Positions 1 through 7,580 of a DNA stretch of 64,000 bases are shown here, piece by piece; position 1 is the first letter of the stretch; every line of letters begins with the position of its first letter. The stretch lies in assembly GCF_014205675.1 (NCBI RefSeq), contig NZ_JACIIX010000004.1, forward strand, positions 62,001 through 126,000, read 5' to 3'. The notes under the pieces were generated by a model. The model was not told the origin of the DNA. It made no database searches and saw only the letters and a list, made by a program, of their open reading frames with translations. This DNA comes from Novispirillum itersonii (lineage in GTDB: Bacteria; Pseudomonadota; Alphaproteobacteria; Rhodospirillales; Rhodospirillaceae). Position numbers and translations under genes: made by a program.

Positions 1-75
1 CGGAGGGGCCAGCCGTTCGAGGGCTGACGCGATCCGTTCCAGAACGGGCAGAAGATCGGGGTTGAAGGTGGTCAC
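1..75 (-). CDS. N-terminus of a DUF815-type ATP-binding protein (cut by window edge)
   Basis: An open frame enters the window from the left and begins with the residues TTFNPDLLPVLERIASALER followed by LAPP. This resembles the N-terminal helix of DUF815 (AAA-type) ATPases, which in many alphaproteobacteria sit divergently upstream of yajC, as here. I chose a GTG at 75 because a GAGG lies 6 bases before it; an in-frame ATG at 87 is the alternative. No ATPase motif is visible because only about 25 codons are present. The call rests on the short N-terminal sequence and on position, so it is moderate at best. Confidence 0.45.
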   Translation of the reverse strand, partial: MTTFNPDLLPVLERIASALERLAPP

Positions 76-241
76 TGGCAACCTCATCTGATGCGGAACA
101 GGGGCGGGGACGGTAACACAGCCCTCCGGGCTTTCCCAAGGGGGGTTCTGTGGGAAACCGCAGGGGCAATCATGGGAATGTTGCTGATTTAAGATGTCTG
201 CACCTGATTGCCCTTCAGGCGGCATGTCCTCCGGTTTGGCT

Positions 242-269
242 TTGCTTTCGCGTATTGTCCCGGTATAGT
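242..269 (+). promoter_or_regulatory. Putative sigma70-type promoter for yajC
   Basis: TTGCTT (242-247), a 16-base spacer and TATAGT (264-269) lie about 80 bases upstream of yajC. It is the best match in the 273-base gap between the divergent DUF815 gene and yajC; I see nothing else convincing in that gap. Inferred from consensus only. Confidence 0.35.
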
Positions 270-348
270 CCCGCCAACCCGTATCCCTCCGGCACGCGTG
301 GCCTGTTGTGGCCCGCCGGGGGCTGACTGACCCAGTGGAGATTTCCTG

Positions 349-756
349 ATGTTCATTTCGCCAGCCTATGCTCAGGCCGCTGCTGCCCCGGGTGCCGAAG
401 CCGGTCTCATGCAGTTTGCGCCGCTGGTTCTGATCTTTATCGTCTTCTACTTCCTGCTGATCCGTCCGCAGCAGAAGCGCATGAAGGCCCACAAGGAGAT
501 GCTGTCTGCCGTCAACCGCGGTGACCGTGTTGTGACCAACGGCGGCATCGTCGGCGTGGTGCAGAAGGTGAACGAAGGCGAGAACGAGCTGGTCGTTGAA
601 ATCGCCGAGGGCGTGAAGGTGACCGTGATGCGCGACATGATCGCCGCCGTCACCTCCAAGACCAAGCCGGTTTCCGGTCAGCCGGCGGCTCCGGCCAATG
701 ATGCCAAGACCGAAGAAAAGCCGAGCGGCCTGAAGAAGCTGTTCGGCGGCAAGTAA
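349..756 (+). CDS. yajC: Preprotein translocase subunit YajC
   Basis: YajC is the small single-pass inner-membrane partner of SecDF-YidC in the Sec translocase. The 135-residue protein has the family layout: a short N-terminus, one hydrophobic segment at about residues 23-38, the basic RPQQKR signature at 39-44, and a compact cytoplasmic domain with the GGIVG turn. GGAG precedes the ATG by a normal distance. The C-terminal 30 residues are Lys/Pro rich. In most alphaproteobacteria yajC is followed directly by secD and secF. Here a strong terminator comes 26 bases after the stop and an Mth938-like gene follows, so secDF must be elsewhere or missing. The identification is secure. Confidence 0.95.
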   Translation: MFISPAYAQAAAAPGAEAGLMQFAPLVLIFIVFYFLLIRPQQKRMKAHKEMLSAVNRGDRVVTNGGIVGVVQKVNEGENELVVEIAEGVKVTVMRDMIAAVTSKTKPVSGQPAAPANDAKTEEKPSGLKKLFGGK

Positions 757-782
757 GACCGGCCCGGTCTGTTGCCCGTCTG

Positions 783-823
783 AAAAAAAGGAAGGTCGTG
801 CCGCTGGCGCGGCCTTCTTTTTT
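783..823 (+). terminator. Rho-independent terminator after yajC
   Basis: GAAGGTCG (791-798) pairs with CGGCCTTC (810-817, one G-T wobble) and is followed by a T run to 823. An A run precedes the stem, so it could work on both strands. It separates yajC from the next gene. Confidence 0.8.
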
Positions 824-873
824 GCTCCATATCTGCGGGGCTTCCTCCGTCCTTCCTGTCTGGGACTGCCGCC

Positions 874-1272
874 ATGAAAAATTCCTCCTCCGGCTTTATG
901 GATATCACCCCGGCGATCCCGGAAGGGCGGCAGGTGATCAGTGCCTATGGCGATGGCCGGTTCCGGATTTCCGGAACGGTGTGGGAGCAGCCGGTGCTGG
1001 TGTTTCCGACCCGGACCATTCCGTGGGAGGTCAGCACCCTCTCTGATGTCACGGAAGACAGTCTGGCCGCCGTTTTTAGCGCTGATCCGGCGGTGGAGGT
1101 GCTGCTGCTGAGCACCGGCCTGAAGATGGCCCTGCCGCCGCCAGCCCTGCGGCAGGCCTTGCAGGCGCGGGGGCTGGCCTTTGATGTAATGGATACCGGG
1201 GCCGCCTGCCGGACCTATAACGTGCTGGTGGCGGAAGACCGCCGGGTGGCGGTGGCCCTGCTGCCGGTGTGA
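874..1272 (+). CDS. Mth938-like domain (DUF498/NDUFAF3-type) protein
   Basis: This 132-residue protein matches the Mth938/DUF498 fold found in bacterial proteins and in the mitochondrial complex I assembly factor NDUFAF3. The visible hallmarks are the ITPAIPEGRQVI opening, the strand pair GDGRFRISGTVW, the VLVFPTRTIPW core and the EVLLLSTG glycine turn, then the C-terminal helix with MDTGAACRTYNVLVAEDRRV. Its biochemical role in bacteria is not settled. In related genomes it stands right after secF, and here it follows yajC across a terminator. It must therefore use its own promoter in the short gap at 824-873, which I could not identify. Family assignment is confident; function is not. Confidence 0.85.
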   Translation: MKNSSSGFMDITPAIPEGRQVISAYGDGRFRISGTVWEQPVLVFPTRTIPWEVSTLSDVTEDSLAAVFSADPAVEVLLLSTGLKMALPPPALRQALQARGLAFDVMDTGAACRTYNVLVAEDRRVAVALLPV

Positions 1273-1289
1273 TCCCGGCCGGGATATAA

Positions 1290-1330
1290 GACAGAAAAAG
1301 GCGGCTCCCGGCGGGCCGCCTTTTTCTGTC
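1290..1330. terminator. Bidirectional terminator between convergent genes
   Basis: A perfect 16-bp stem (1290-1305 with 1315-1330) has a 9-base loop. Each arm carries a run of five A or T, so transcripts from the Mth938-like gene (+) and the chemoreceptor (-) both end in a U run. It lies 17 bases after one stop and 26 bases before the other. Confidence 0.85.
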
Positions 1331-1355
1331 TATCGTTCCTCCTGATCCGGCCGGA

Positions 1356-3662
1356 TCAGGAATGCATGGACTTCAGGAATTCACCGACCCGGCTGTCCAG
1401 ACCGCTGGCCTGACCGGACATGCTGTCCGCCGCATGCTTGACCGTATTTGCCGCCGATTCCGCCTGATCGCTGACCGTCAGCACCGCGTCCATATCGTTG
1501 GCCATGCCGTGGCTGTCGTCTGATGCCTTGGAGACGGAAACCCGGATCTGCTGGGTGAAAGCGCTCTGGTCTGCCACGGCGGAGGAAATGGCGGTGGTGA
1601 TCTGTTCCATCTCGGCGATGGTTCCGGCCACCTGTTCAATCACCTGCGCCGCCTCGGTGGAAGCCTCCTGCACATTGCGGATCAGGGTGCCGATGTCTTC
1701 CGTCGCGGTACTGGTCTGGTGCGCCAGCTGTTTCACCTCGTTGGCAACCACGGCGAACCCTTTGCCGATTTCTCCGGCGCGGGCGGCCTCGATGGTGGCA
1801 TTCAGCGCCAGCAGATTGGTCTGATTGGCGATGGAGGAAATCAGGCGGGTGGCCTCGCCGATCCGGCTGACCGCATCTTCCAGCCCGGTGATGACCAGTC
1901 CGGCTTCCCGGGCCTGCTGAACGGCGCGTTCGGCGACGGTGGTGGCATCATGCACCCGCTGCTCAATCCCCTCGATCACCTGCACCAGTTGCGCGGTGGC
2001 CGAATGGATGGTCTGGACGTTGTTAATGGTCTGGCGCACCGCTTCCGATGCCGCACCGGACCGCTGACGGACATCACCGACCGAAGACGTCATGCCATGG
2101 GCGGCTGTCGCAAGCCGGGCGGCGGCCATCTGTACCACCTGTGCCACGCCTTTGACCTCCTTCTCGAAGTCGTCGGCCAGCTGCACATAGGAAGAGACGT
2201 CATCCCAGTTGATCATCGCCCCCAGAAAACGCCCGGAGCGGTCGTAAATGGCGCTGACGGTGCTTTCCACCGTGACATCCCCACGCCGGAACTTGACGGC
2301 ATAGGGAAGCTGTGCCGGATCGGCCAGACGGTCGGGGATCACCGCCGGATTATCGAGGAACACAGACACCGGCTTCCCGACAATCTCTTCCGCCGGGCAG
2401 CCGATGTGATCCTGCATCCGCTTCAGCAGGGCAATCGCCGCATCGTTGGCATAGGTGATGGTCTGCCCCTGCGGGTCGCACAGCATGACGCGGGCGGGCT
2501 GTACCCCAACCATCTGCCGCAGGCGGTAGGCTTCCGACACCGAGGTTTTCAGGGTGCCGAGGGCCCGCGCCATGCTGCCGATCTCATCCCGCCGCCCCAT
2601 GCCGGGGACGTGGGTGGCGTCATCCCCTCCGGCAAGGTCCAGCAGGGCAGCGCTGATGGCATTGATCGGGCGGTAAATGGAATTGGCAATTGCCATCGAC
2701 AGGGCGGCAATCAGCAGGGCGACGGCCACCGCCCCGATCAGCATGATCCGCTTGGTGACGGCGCGGCCGGTTTCGGCATCCCGCTCCGCTTCGGCGGCGT
2801 GGCTGCCAGCGGTGGTGATCGCGGCATCGGCCAGTCCGGTCAGGGTCCGCAGGGTCTGCTGAAGGCTCTCCAGCGATGTTTTCCGGCGGTTGACCGCCTC
2901 GGTATAGCTTTTCAGGGCTTTGGAATAGCGGGTGATTTCGCCGGACAGCGCGGTTTTGGTCTCCTGCCCGAAGGAGAACCCGAAAATCTGGAAGTCCAGC
3001 TCATTGGCTGTTTTTTTCAGTTTTCCGAGGCTGTCATCATTGGGATCGATCAGAAACTGCTGCTCAAACCGTTTCAGCCGTTGCAGAACCCCCATCAGGC
3101 TGCCGACATTCGGCCATTGGGAGAATTCCGTTTCGATGGCGGCCACCGGTTTCGACAGGTCCCCCCGGATCCCGGTGTCGGCGGACAGGCCGATGGCCAG
3201 CGTCTGATCGGCATAGGCGGTGAAGGCGTCTTCCGAACGGTTCAGCATCTCCTGCATCTGTTGCAGGGCATCGGTCATGCCGGAGGCGGCGATGTCGGCC
3301 TGCGTGAAGCCGAGGGCCCGGTCGATATCAGCCCGGGCGGTTGCCAGCTCTTCCGAAAAATCCTTCCGGGCCTGATCCGGGGCCTGCGTGAAGCGGGTCA
3401 CCGCCAGCTCCATCCCGACGATATGGCGCTGTGCTTCCCGGGTGGCGGTGGCAAGAGAGGCCATCACCGTGCTGCGGATGCGTAAGGAATCCTGTGCCGC
3501 ATCGCTGATGAAATGAACGGCTCCACCACCGATCAGCCCCAGCATTCCGAGGCCAAAGATCAGATAGATACGGACCGCGATGGGAAACCGGGCCCAGAAT
3601 GACTGCGATCCGCCGTCACGGGGCGGACGGGTACGGGCGGAAGGGGATGCCTGCATCGTCAT
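1356..3662 (-). CDS. Methyl-accepting chemotaxis protein with periplasmic helical sensor, HAMP and PAS
   Basis: A 768-residue chemoreceptor. It has a short basic N-terminus, TM1 at about 29-51 and a roughly 250-residue all-helical periplasmic region (52-305). That region resembles the helical bimodular (HBM) class, with repeated Leu/Gln heptads. TM2 at 306-328 leads into HAMP (329-380), a PAS-like domain (about 385-492) and the cytoplasmic signalling hairpin. The CheA/CheW-binding tip is at 611-645 ([19 protein letters not shown]). Dimers of such proteins control CheA kinase. The ligand cannot be deduced. No che genes are nearby, so it is an orphan receptor acting on a distant array. It is transcribed convergently with the Mth938-like gene. 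The general class is certain; HBM is an inference from helicity and length. Confidence 0.93.
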   Translation of the reverse strand: MTMQASPSARTRPPRDGGSQSFWARFPIAVRIYLIFGLGMLGLIGGGAVHFISDAAQDSLRIRSTVMASLATATREAQRHIVGMELAVTRFTQAPDQARKDFSEELATARADIDRALGFTQADIAASGMTDALQQMQEMLNRSEDAFTAYADQTLAIGLSADTGIRGDLSKPVAAIETEFSQWPNVGSLMGVLQRLKRFEQQFLIDPNDDSLGKLKKTANELDFQIFGFSFGQETKTALSGEITRYSKALKSYTEAVNRRKTSLESLQQTLRTLTGLADAAITTAGSHAAEAERDAETGRAVTKRIMLIGAVAVALLIAALSMAIANSIYRPINAISAALLDLAGGDDATHVPGMGRRDEIGSMARALGTLKTSVSEAYRLRQMVGVQPARVMLCDPQGQTITYANDAAIALLKRMQDHIGCPAEEIVGKPVSVFLDNPAVIPDRLADPAQLPYAVKFRRGDVTVESTVSAIYDRSGRFLGAMINWDDVSSYVQLADDFEKEVKGVAQVVQMAAARLATAAHGMTSSVGDVRQRSGAASEAVRQTINNVQTIHSATAQLVQVIEGIEQRVHDATTVAERAVQQAREAGLVITGLEDAVSRIGEATRLISSIANQTNLLALNATIEAARAGEIGKGFAVVANEVKQLAHQTSTATEDIGTLIRNVQEASTEAAQVIEQVAGTIAEMEQITTAISSAVADQSAFTQQIRVSVSKASDDSHGMANDMDAVLTVSDQAESAANTVKHAADSMSGQASGLDSRVGEFLKSMHS

Positions 3663-3822
3663 AATCCAAAAGTCGAAGCCTGCCGCCCGTCCTCTCCCCC
3701 CCTGGGAGACCGACTGCCAGCAGGCCCGACCGGATGTGACTCCGTCGCCCCTGACCCGCTGCTAACGGCGGGCGCAGAGTATGCGTTCGCGCATGCACAT
3801 AACGGTTAATCTTCCATGAAAC

Positions 3823-3848
3823 CTATCGACAACCTGTCATGTCGTCTA
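3823..3848 (-). promoter_or_regulatory. Possible sigma28-like promoter for the chemoreceptor
   Basis: On the minus strand TAGA, 14 bases and GTCGATAG approximate the flagellar sigma28 pattern TAAA-N15-GCCGATAA. It sits about 160 bases upstream of the chemoreceptor start in an otherwise empty 220-base gap. One base short in spacing and two mismatches make this tentative. Confidence 0.2.
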
Positions 3849-3882
3849 ATCAGGGGGTTGGAAATTCTATCCGAGGTCGTAA

Positions 3883-4194
3883 TTATCGTGGAGGGGATCC
3901 GGTCAGGGTCCGCAGGCGTTCAATCAGGGCCGGAACGGCATCGGGCGTGACCCCGTTGAGAAGATCATGACCGACAATGCGCAGGTTGGGGCCAACCGAG
4001 CAGTAGCCAAGGCAGGGGCCGGTTTCCACCCGGACCTGCCCGTCAAGACCGGCCTCTGTCAGGGCCGAGCGCAGGGCGGTGAGGGTCTCGGCCGAGCCCT
4101 TGCGGTGGCAGCAGTCGGCGTATTGGGAATACCGGTTGGTCTGGCATGACAGAATGCGGATCGCTGCCATATTTTGCGACATCTTTGGCCCCAT
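3883..4194 (-). CDS. Thioredoxin-like [2Fe-2S] ferredoxin domain protein
   Basis: A 103-residue protein with the four-cysteine pattern of thioredoxin-like [2Fe-2S] ferredoxins: Cys17, Cys28/29, Cys61 and Cys65 (GPCLGYCSVGPN). This fold carries electron-transfer or sensory clusters in proteins related to NuoE and to free-standing small ferredoxins. A partner enzyme is not encoded next to it. Starts at residue 5 or 9 (both Met) are possible; I kept the longest because no ribosome-binding site clearly decides. It is divergent from the DUF502 gene. The family assignment is good; the partner is unknown. Confidence 0.8.
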   Translation of the reverse strand: MGPKMSQNMAAIRILSCQTNRYSQYADCCHRKGSAETLTALRSALTEAGLDGQVRVETGPCLGYCSVGPNLRIVGHDLLNGVTPDAVPALIERLRTLTGSPPR

Positions 4195-4317
4195 AGTCTG
4201 GCCCGGCGGGTCTGGTCTCAGCCGGGCTGTCCCGATTAGGTTTCCCCTGCATCAGTTTACCCTGTAGCATCGTCCTCAAGCAGTAGAAAAGACTGCATAA
4301 TCACAGAAGGCAGTGTG

Positions 4318-5040
4318 ATGACCGACTCCCCGAGCGCTTCCCCTCCCGACGGGGCCAAAACCCCGATTGTCCGCATAACTCTCGGGGCGCGGCTGAAGGC
4401 CTATCTGTTCGCCGGGATGCTGGTGACGGCCCCGGTGGCGGTGACGCTGTATATCGCCTGGAACCTGATCAGCTTTGTCGATGAAAAAGTCGGCAGTGTG
4501 CTGCCACACGGCTATTCCCCCAACGACTACCTGCCATTTTCCATCCCTGGGGTTGGCCTGCTGGTGCTGCTGGTGTTTCTGGTGCTGGTCGGCATGCTGG
4601 CAGCCGGTTTCCTTGGTCGTTTCGTGATCGGCCTGAGTGAATCAATCTTGGCCAGAATGCCGGTGGTGCGCAGCATTTACTCGGCGGTGAAACAGATTTT
4701 TGAAACTGTGCTGAAATCTCAGTCCAATGCCTTCCGGCAGGTGGTGCTGGTGCAGTTTCCCCACCCGGGGGCGTGGACGCTGGGCCTGATCTCCGGCTCC
4801 ACTCAGGGCGAGGTGGCGGAAAAACTGGGACAGCACCATGGCGGAGCATCGCTGGTGACGGTTTTTGTACCGACCACCCCCAACCCGACCAGCGGCTACA
4901 TCCTGTTTGTCCGCGAAACGGATGTGATCGCGCTGGATATGACCGTCGATGACGGGCTGAAGTTCGTCGTCTCCGGTGGGATCGTTACCCCGCCGATGCG
5001 CGACAAAATCGCCGAATATGAAAAGAACGCGGTTCCCTGA
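4318..5040 (+). CDS. DUF502 family inner-membrane protein
   Basis: A 240-residue protein of the DUF502 family, membrane proteins of unknown function common in alphaproteobacteria and plants. It has two transmembrane segments, at about residues 30-52 and 77-101. A conserved cytoplasmic part carries the RMPVVRSIYSAVKQ helix and the FVPTTPNPTSG loop that marks the family. I prefer ATG 4318 over GTG 4315 because AGAAGG at 4305-4310 gives 7-base spacing. It faces recG, whose stop is 15 bases away on the opposite strand. The family name is secure and no function should be read into it. Confidence 0.88.
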   Translation: MTDSPSASPPDGAKTPIVRITLGARLKAYLFAGMLVTAPVAVTLYIAWNLISFVDEKVGSVLPHGYSPNDYLPFSIPGVGLLVLLVFLVLVGMLAAGFLGRFVIGLSESILARMPVVRSIYSAVKQIFETVLKSQSNAFRQVVLVQFPHPGAWTLGLISGSTQGEVAEKLGQHHGGASLVTVFVPTTPNPTSGYILFVRETDVIALDMTVDDGLKFVVSGGIVTPPMRDKIAEYEKNAVP

Positions 5041-5055
5041 GGCGATTGGGGGGCG

Positions 5056-7143
5056 TCAGCCGGAACGCAGGGTCTTCACCGCCGCATCCCGCTCAAACAG
5101 ATACAGCAGGGTACGCAGGGCCGGGCCGCGCGGCCCGCTGAGGTCGGGGTCCCGCAGGCAGATCAGCCGGGCATCATCCCGCGCCGTCGCCAGAAGCTCC
5201 CCATGCACCGCCAGATCGGCGACCCGGAATTCCGGCAGGCCGCTCTGGCGGGTGCCCAGCACCTCGCCGCCGCCGCGCAGGCGCAGGTCTTCTTCGGCGA
5301 TCAGGAAGCCATCCTCGCTCTGGCGCATGATTTCCAGCCGGGCCTTGCCGGTTTCTGACAGGGGGCCGCCATACAGCAGCAGGCAGGTGGAGGCCTTGTC
5401 GCCGCGCCCGATCCGGCCCCGCAACTGATGCAGCTGAGCCAGCCCGAACCGTTCGGCATGTTCAATCACCATCACCGTCGCCGCCGGAACGTTGACGCCG
5501 ACCTCAATCACCGTGGTGGCGACCAGCACATCCAGCCCGTCACCGGAGAAAGCCGCCATCACCGCATCTTTCTCGGCGGCCTTCATCTTGCCATGCACCA
5601 GCCCGATCCGGGAGCCATAAAGGTCCTGAAGGACAGCATGCCGCTCCTCGGCAGCGGCCAGATCACTGGTCTCGCTTTCTTCCACCAGCGGGCAGACCCA
5701 GTAAACCTTGGCCCCGGCGGCGACGGCCCGGCCAACCCCGGCCATCACCTCTTCCAGCCGGGACAGGGAAACCAGCCGGGTGTCCACCGGTTTCCGGCCC
5801 GGCGGCTTTTCATCCAGTTTCGAAACGTCCATGTCGCCGTACAGCGTCAGGGTCAGGGTCCGGGGGATTGGCGTGGCGGTCATCACCAGCACGTCGGTCA
5901 TCCGGCCCTTGGCCGTCAGCTCCAGCCGCTGCTGCACCCCAAAGCGGTGCTGTTCGTCAATCACCGCCAGCCCGAGATCGCGGAACTGGACATCGCTCTG
6001 GAACAGGGCATGGGTGCCGACCAGAATATCAATCTCTCCCGCCGCCAGCGCCTCCAGCAGGGCGGCACGGGGCTTCCCCTTATCCCGCCCGGTCAACACC
6101 GCCAGCCGGATGCCGATCGCTTCGGCCAGCGGGTGAAGCGTTTCGGCATGCTGACGGGCAAGAATTTCTGTGGGTGCCATCAGCGCCGCCTGACTGCCGC
6201 ATTCCACGGCATTCAGCATCGCCATCAGCGCCACCACTGTCTTTCCGCTGCCGACATCCCCCTGCACCAGCCGTAACATCCGCTGCGGCGTCTGCATGTC
6301 GACATAGATTTCCTCAAGAGAGCGGCTCTGGGCTCCGGTCAGGGAAAAGGGCAGGGCGGCGGCGGCGGCGGCGCGCAGGCGGCCATCCCCGGCAAAGCTG
6401 CGGCCGGAGATGGCGCGGCTGGCATTGCGGACCAGCAGCAGGGCCAGCTGGTTGGCGAGAAGTTCATCATAGGCCAGACGCTGCCGGGCCGGGGTCAGGG
6501 CTGACAGGTCATCCTCTCCGGCCGGGCTGTGGGCGGTGCGCAGGGCCTCCGTCCAGCCCGGCCAGTTCTGCCGGGCCTGATAAGCGGGGTCCAGCCATTC
6601 CGGCAGATCCGGGACCCGGGCGAGGGCGGAGCGGGCGCATTTGGCCGCCACCTTGCCGACGATCCCGGCGGTCAGCGGGTAGACCGGCTCGACGGTCTGG
6701 ATTTCCTCCCGCTTCGCCGGGCTGACCACATGGTCCGGGTGCGGCATCTGCCGTTCCCCGCCGAACACTTCCACCCGGCCCGAAATCACCACGGTGGCCC
6801 CGACCGGCAGGGTGCGTTCCAGCCAGTCGGCGCGCGGATGGAAGTAGGTGAGGGTGATGAAGCCGCTGTGATCCCGGCAGCGCACCCGGTATGGGCTGCG
6901 GCTGCGCGGCGGCGGCGGATAATGGGTATCCACCTGCACGGTCAGGGTGGCGATCCGGCCATCCGGGGCCTCGGCCACCGCCGGGGAATAACGGCGGTCA
7001 ATCAGCCCGACCGGCAGGTGCCACAGGGCATCCACCACATGCTCCCCGCCGACCAGCCGGGCATAGAGCGGGGCCAGCCGCTTGCCCAGTCCGGGCAGGC
7101 TTTCGAGGGGGGAAAACAGAGGATAAAGGCTTTCCGGGCGCAT
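5056..7143 (-). CDS. recG: ATP-dependent DNA helicase RecG
   Basis: RecG remodels stalled replication forks and branched recombination intermediates. The 695-residue length is normal. The N-terminal part holds the wedge (OB-fold) domain that grips the junction, at about residues 60-160. The SF2 helicase core shows the Walker A GDVGSGKTVVAL, the RecG-type Walker B DEQHRFG, motif III TATPIPRTL and motif VI QLRGRIGRG. The gene is divergent from sdhE with an 84-base shared promoter region. This recG/sdhE/mfd arrangement recurs in alphaproteobacteria. Confidence 0.97.
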   Translation of the reverse strand: MRPESLYPLFSPLESLPGLGKRLAPLYARLVGGEHVVDALWHLPVGLIDRRYSPAVAEAPDGRIATLTVQVDTHYPPPPRSRSPYRVRCRDHSGFITLTYFHPRADWLERTLPVGATVVISGRVEVFGGERQMPHPDHVVSPAKREEIQTVEPVYPLTAGIVGKVAAKCARSALARVPDLPEWLDPAYQARQNWPGWTEALRTAHSPAGEDDLSALTPARQRLAYDELLANQLALLLVRNASRAISGRSFAGDGRLRAAAAAALPFSLTGAQSRSLEEIYVDMQTPQRMLRLVQGDVGSGKTVVALMAMLNAVECGSQAALMAPTEILARQHAETLHPLAEAIGIRLAVLTGRDKGKPRAALLEALAAGEIDILVGTHALFQSDVQFRDLGLAVIDEQHRFGVQQRLELTAKGRMTDVLVMTATPIPRTLTLTLYGDMDVSKLDEKPPGRKPVDTRLVSLSRLEEVMAGVGRAVAAGAKVYWVCPLVEESETSDLAAAEERHAVLQDLYGSRIGLVHGKMKAAEKDAVMAAFSGDGLDVLVATTVIEVGVNVPAATVMVIEHAERFGLAQLHQLRGRIGRGDKASTCLLLYGGPLSETGKARLEIMRQSEDGFLIAEEDLRLRGGGEVLGTRQSGLPEFRVADLAVHGELLATARDDARLICLRDPDLSGPRGPALRTLLYLFERDAAVKTLRSG

Positions 7144-7227
7144 GGTTCCGTTCGGGGCTTTCCTGAAAGGTCGGAACGCTTTATACCAGCATCAGGAAAA
7201 AATGGAACAAATGCAGGACGGATTTCC

Positions 7228-7521
7228 ATGGCTGACCAGACCCACGCCCCGCTTGACCTGTCCACCCTGCCGGAACGCCGCAAGCGCCTGCTGTACCGCA
7301 GCACCCACCGTGGCATGAAGGAAGCCGATGTGCTGCTCGGCGGGTTCGTCACGGCCCATATCGGTACCCTGTCCGATGATCAGCTCGACCGGCTGGAAAC
7401 CCTGCTGGAGGAACTCGACGTTGATATCATGGACTGGGTGATCGGCAAGCGTCCGGTGCCGCCGCAGTTTGATACCGATGTCTATCAGATGATCCTTGCC
7501 TTCAAGCCGTATGCTGACTGA
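7228..7521 (+). CDS. sdhE: FAD assembly factor SdhE (succinate dehydrogenase flavinylation)
   Basis: SdhE promotes covalent attachment of FAD to the SdhA subunit of succinate dehydrogenase. The 97-residue protein has the diagnostic RGMKEAD sequence (the RGxxE motif) after the RRKRLLYRS helix, then the DWVIGKRPVP C-terminal helix. AGGA upstream of ATG 7228 supports this start; the reading frame is open far upstream, but that part lies antisense to recG and is not coding. It stands 59 bases before mfd and is likely cotranscribed with it. Confidence 0.93.
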   Translation: MADQTHAPLDLSTLPERRKRLLYRSTHRGMKEADVLLGGFVTAHIGTLSDDQLDRLETLLEELDVDIMDWVIGKRPVPPQFDTDVYQMILAFKPYAD

Positions 7522-7580
7522 TCTGCTCCCGGCTGCTTCGCATCCCTGACCATTCTGTTTCGCTGATTGAGGACTCCCCC

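Noticed and set aside
1719-3485. A 588-codon open frame antisense to the chemoreceptor
   Set aside because: Composition and lack of domains mark it as a shadow of the receptor gene.
6529-7227. A long N-terminal extension of sdhE
   Set aside because: It lies antisense to recG and lacks homology; SdhE proteins are about 90-100 residues and ATG 7228 has a ribosome-binding site.
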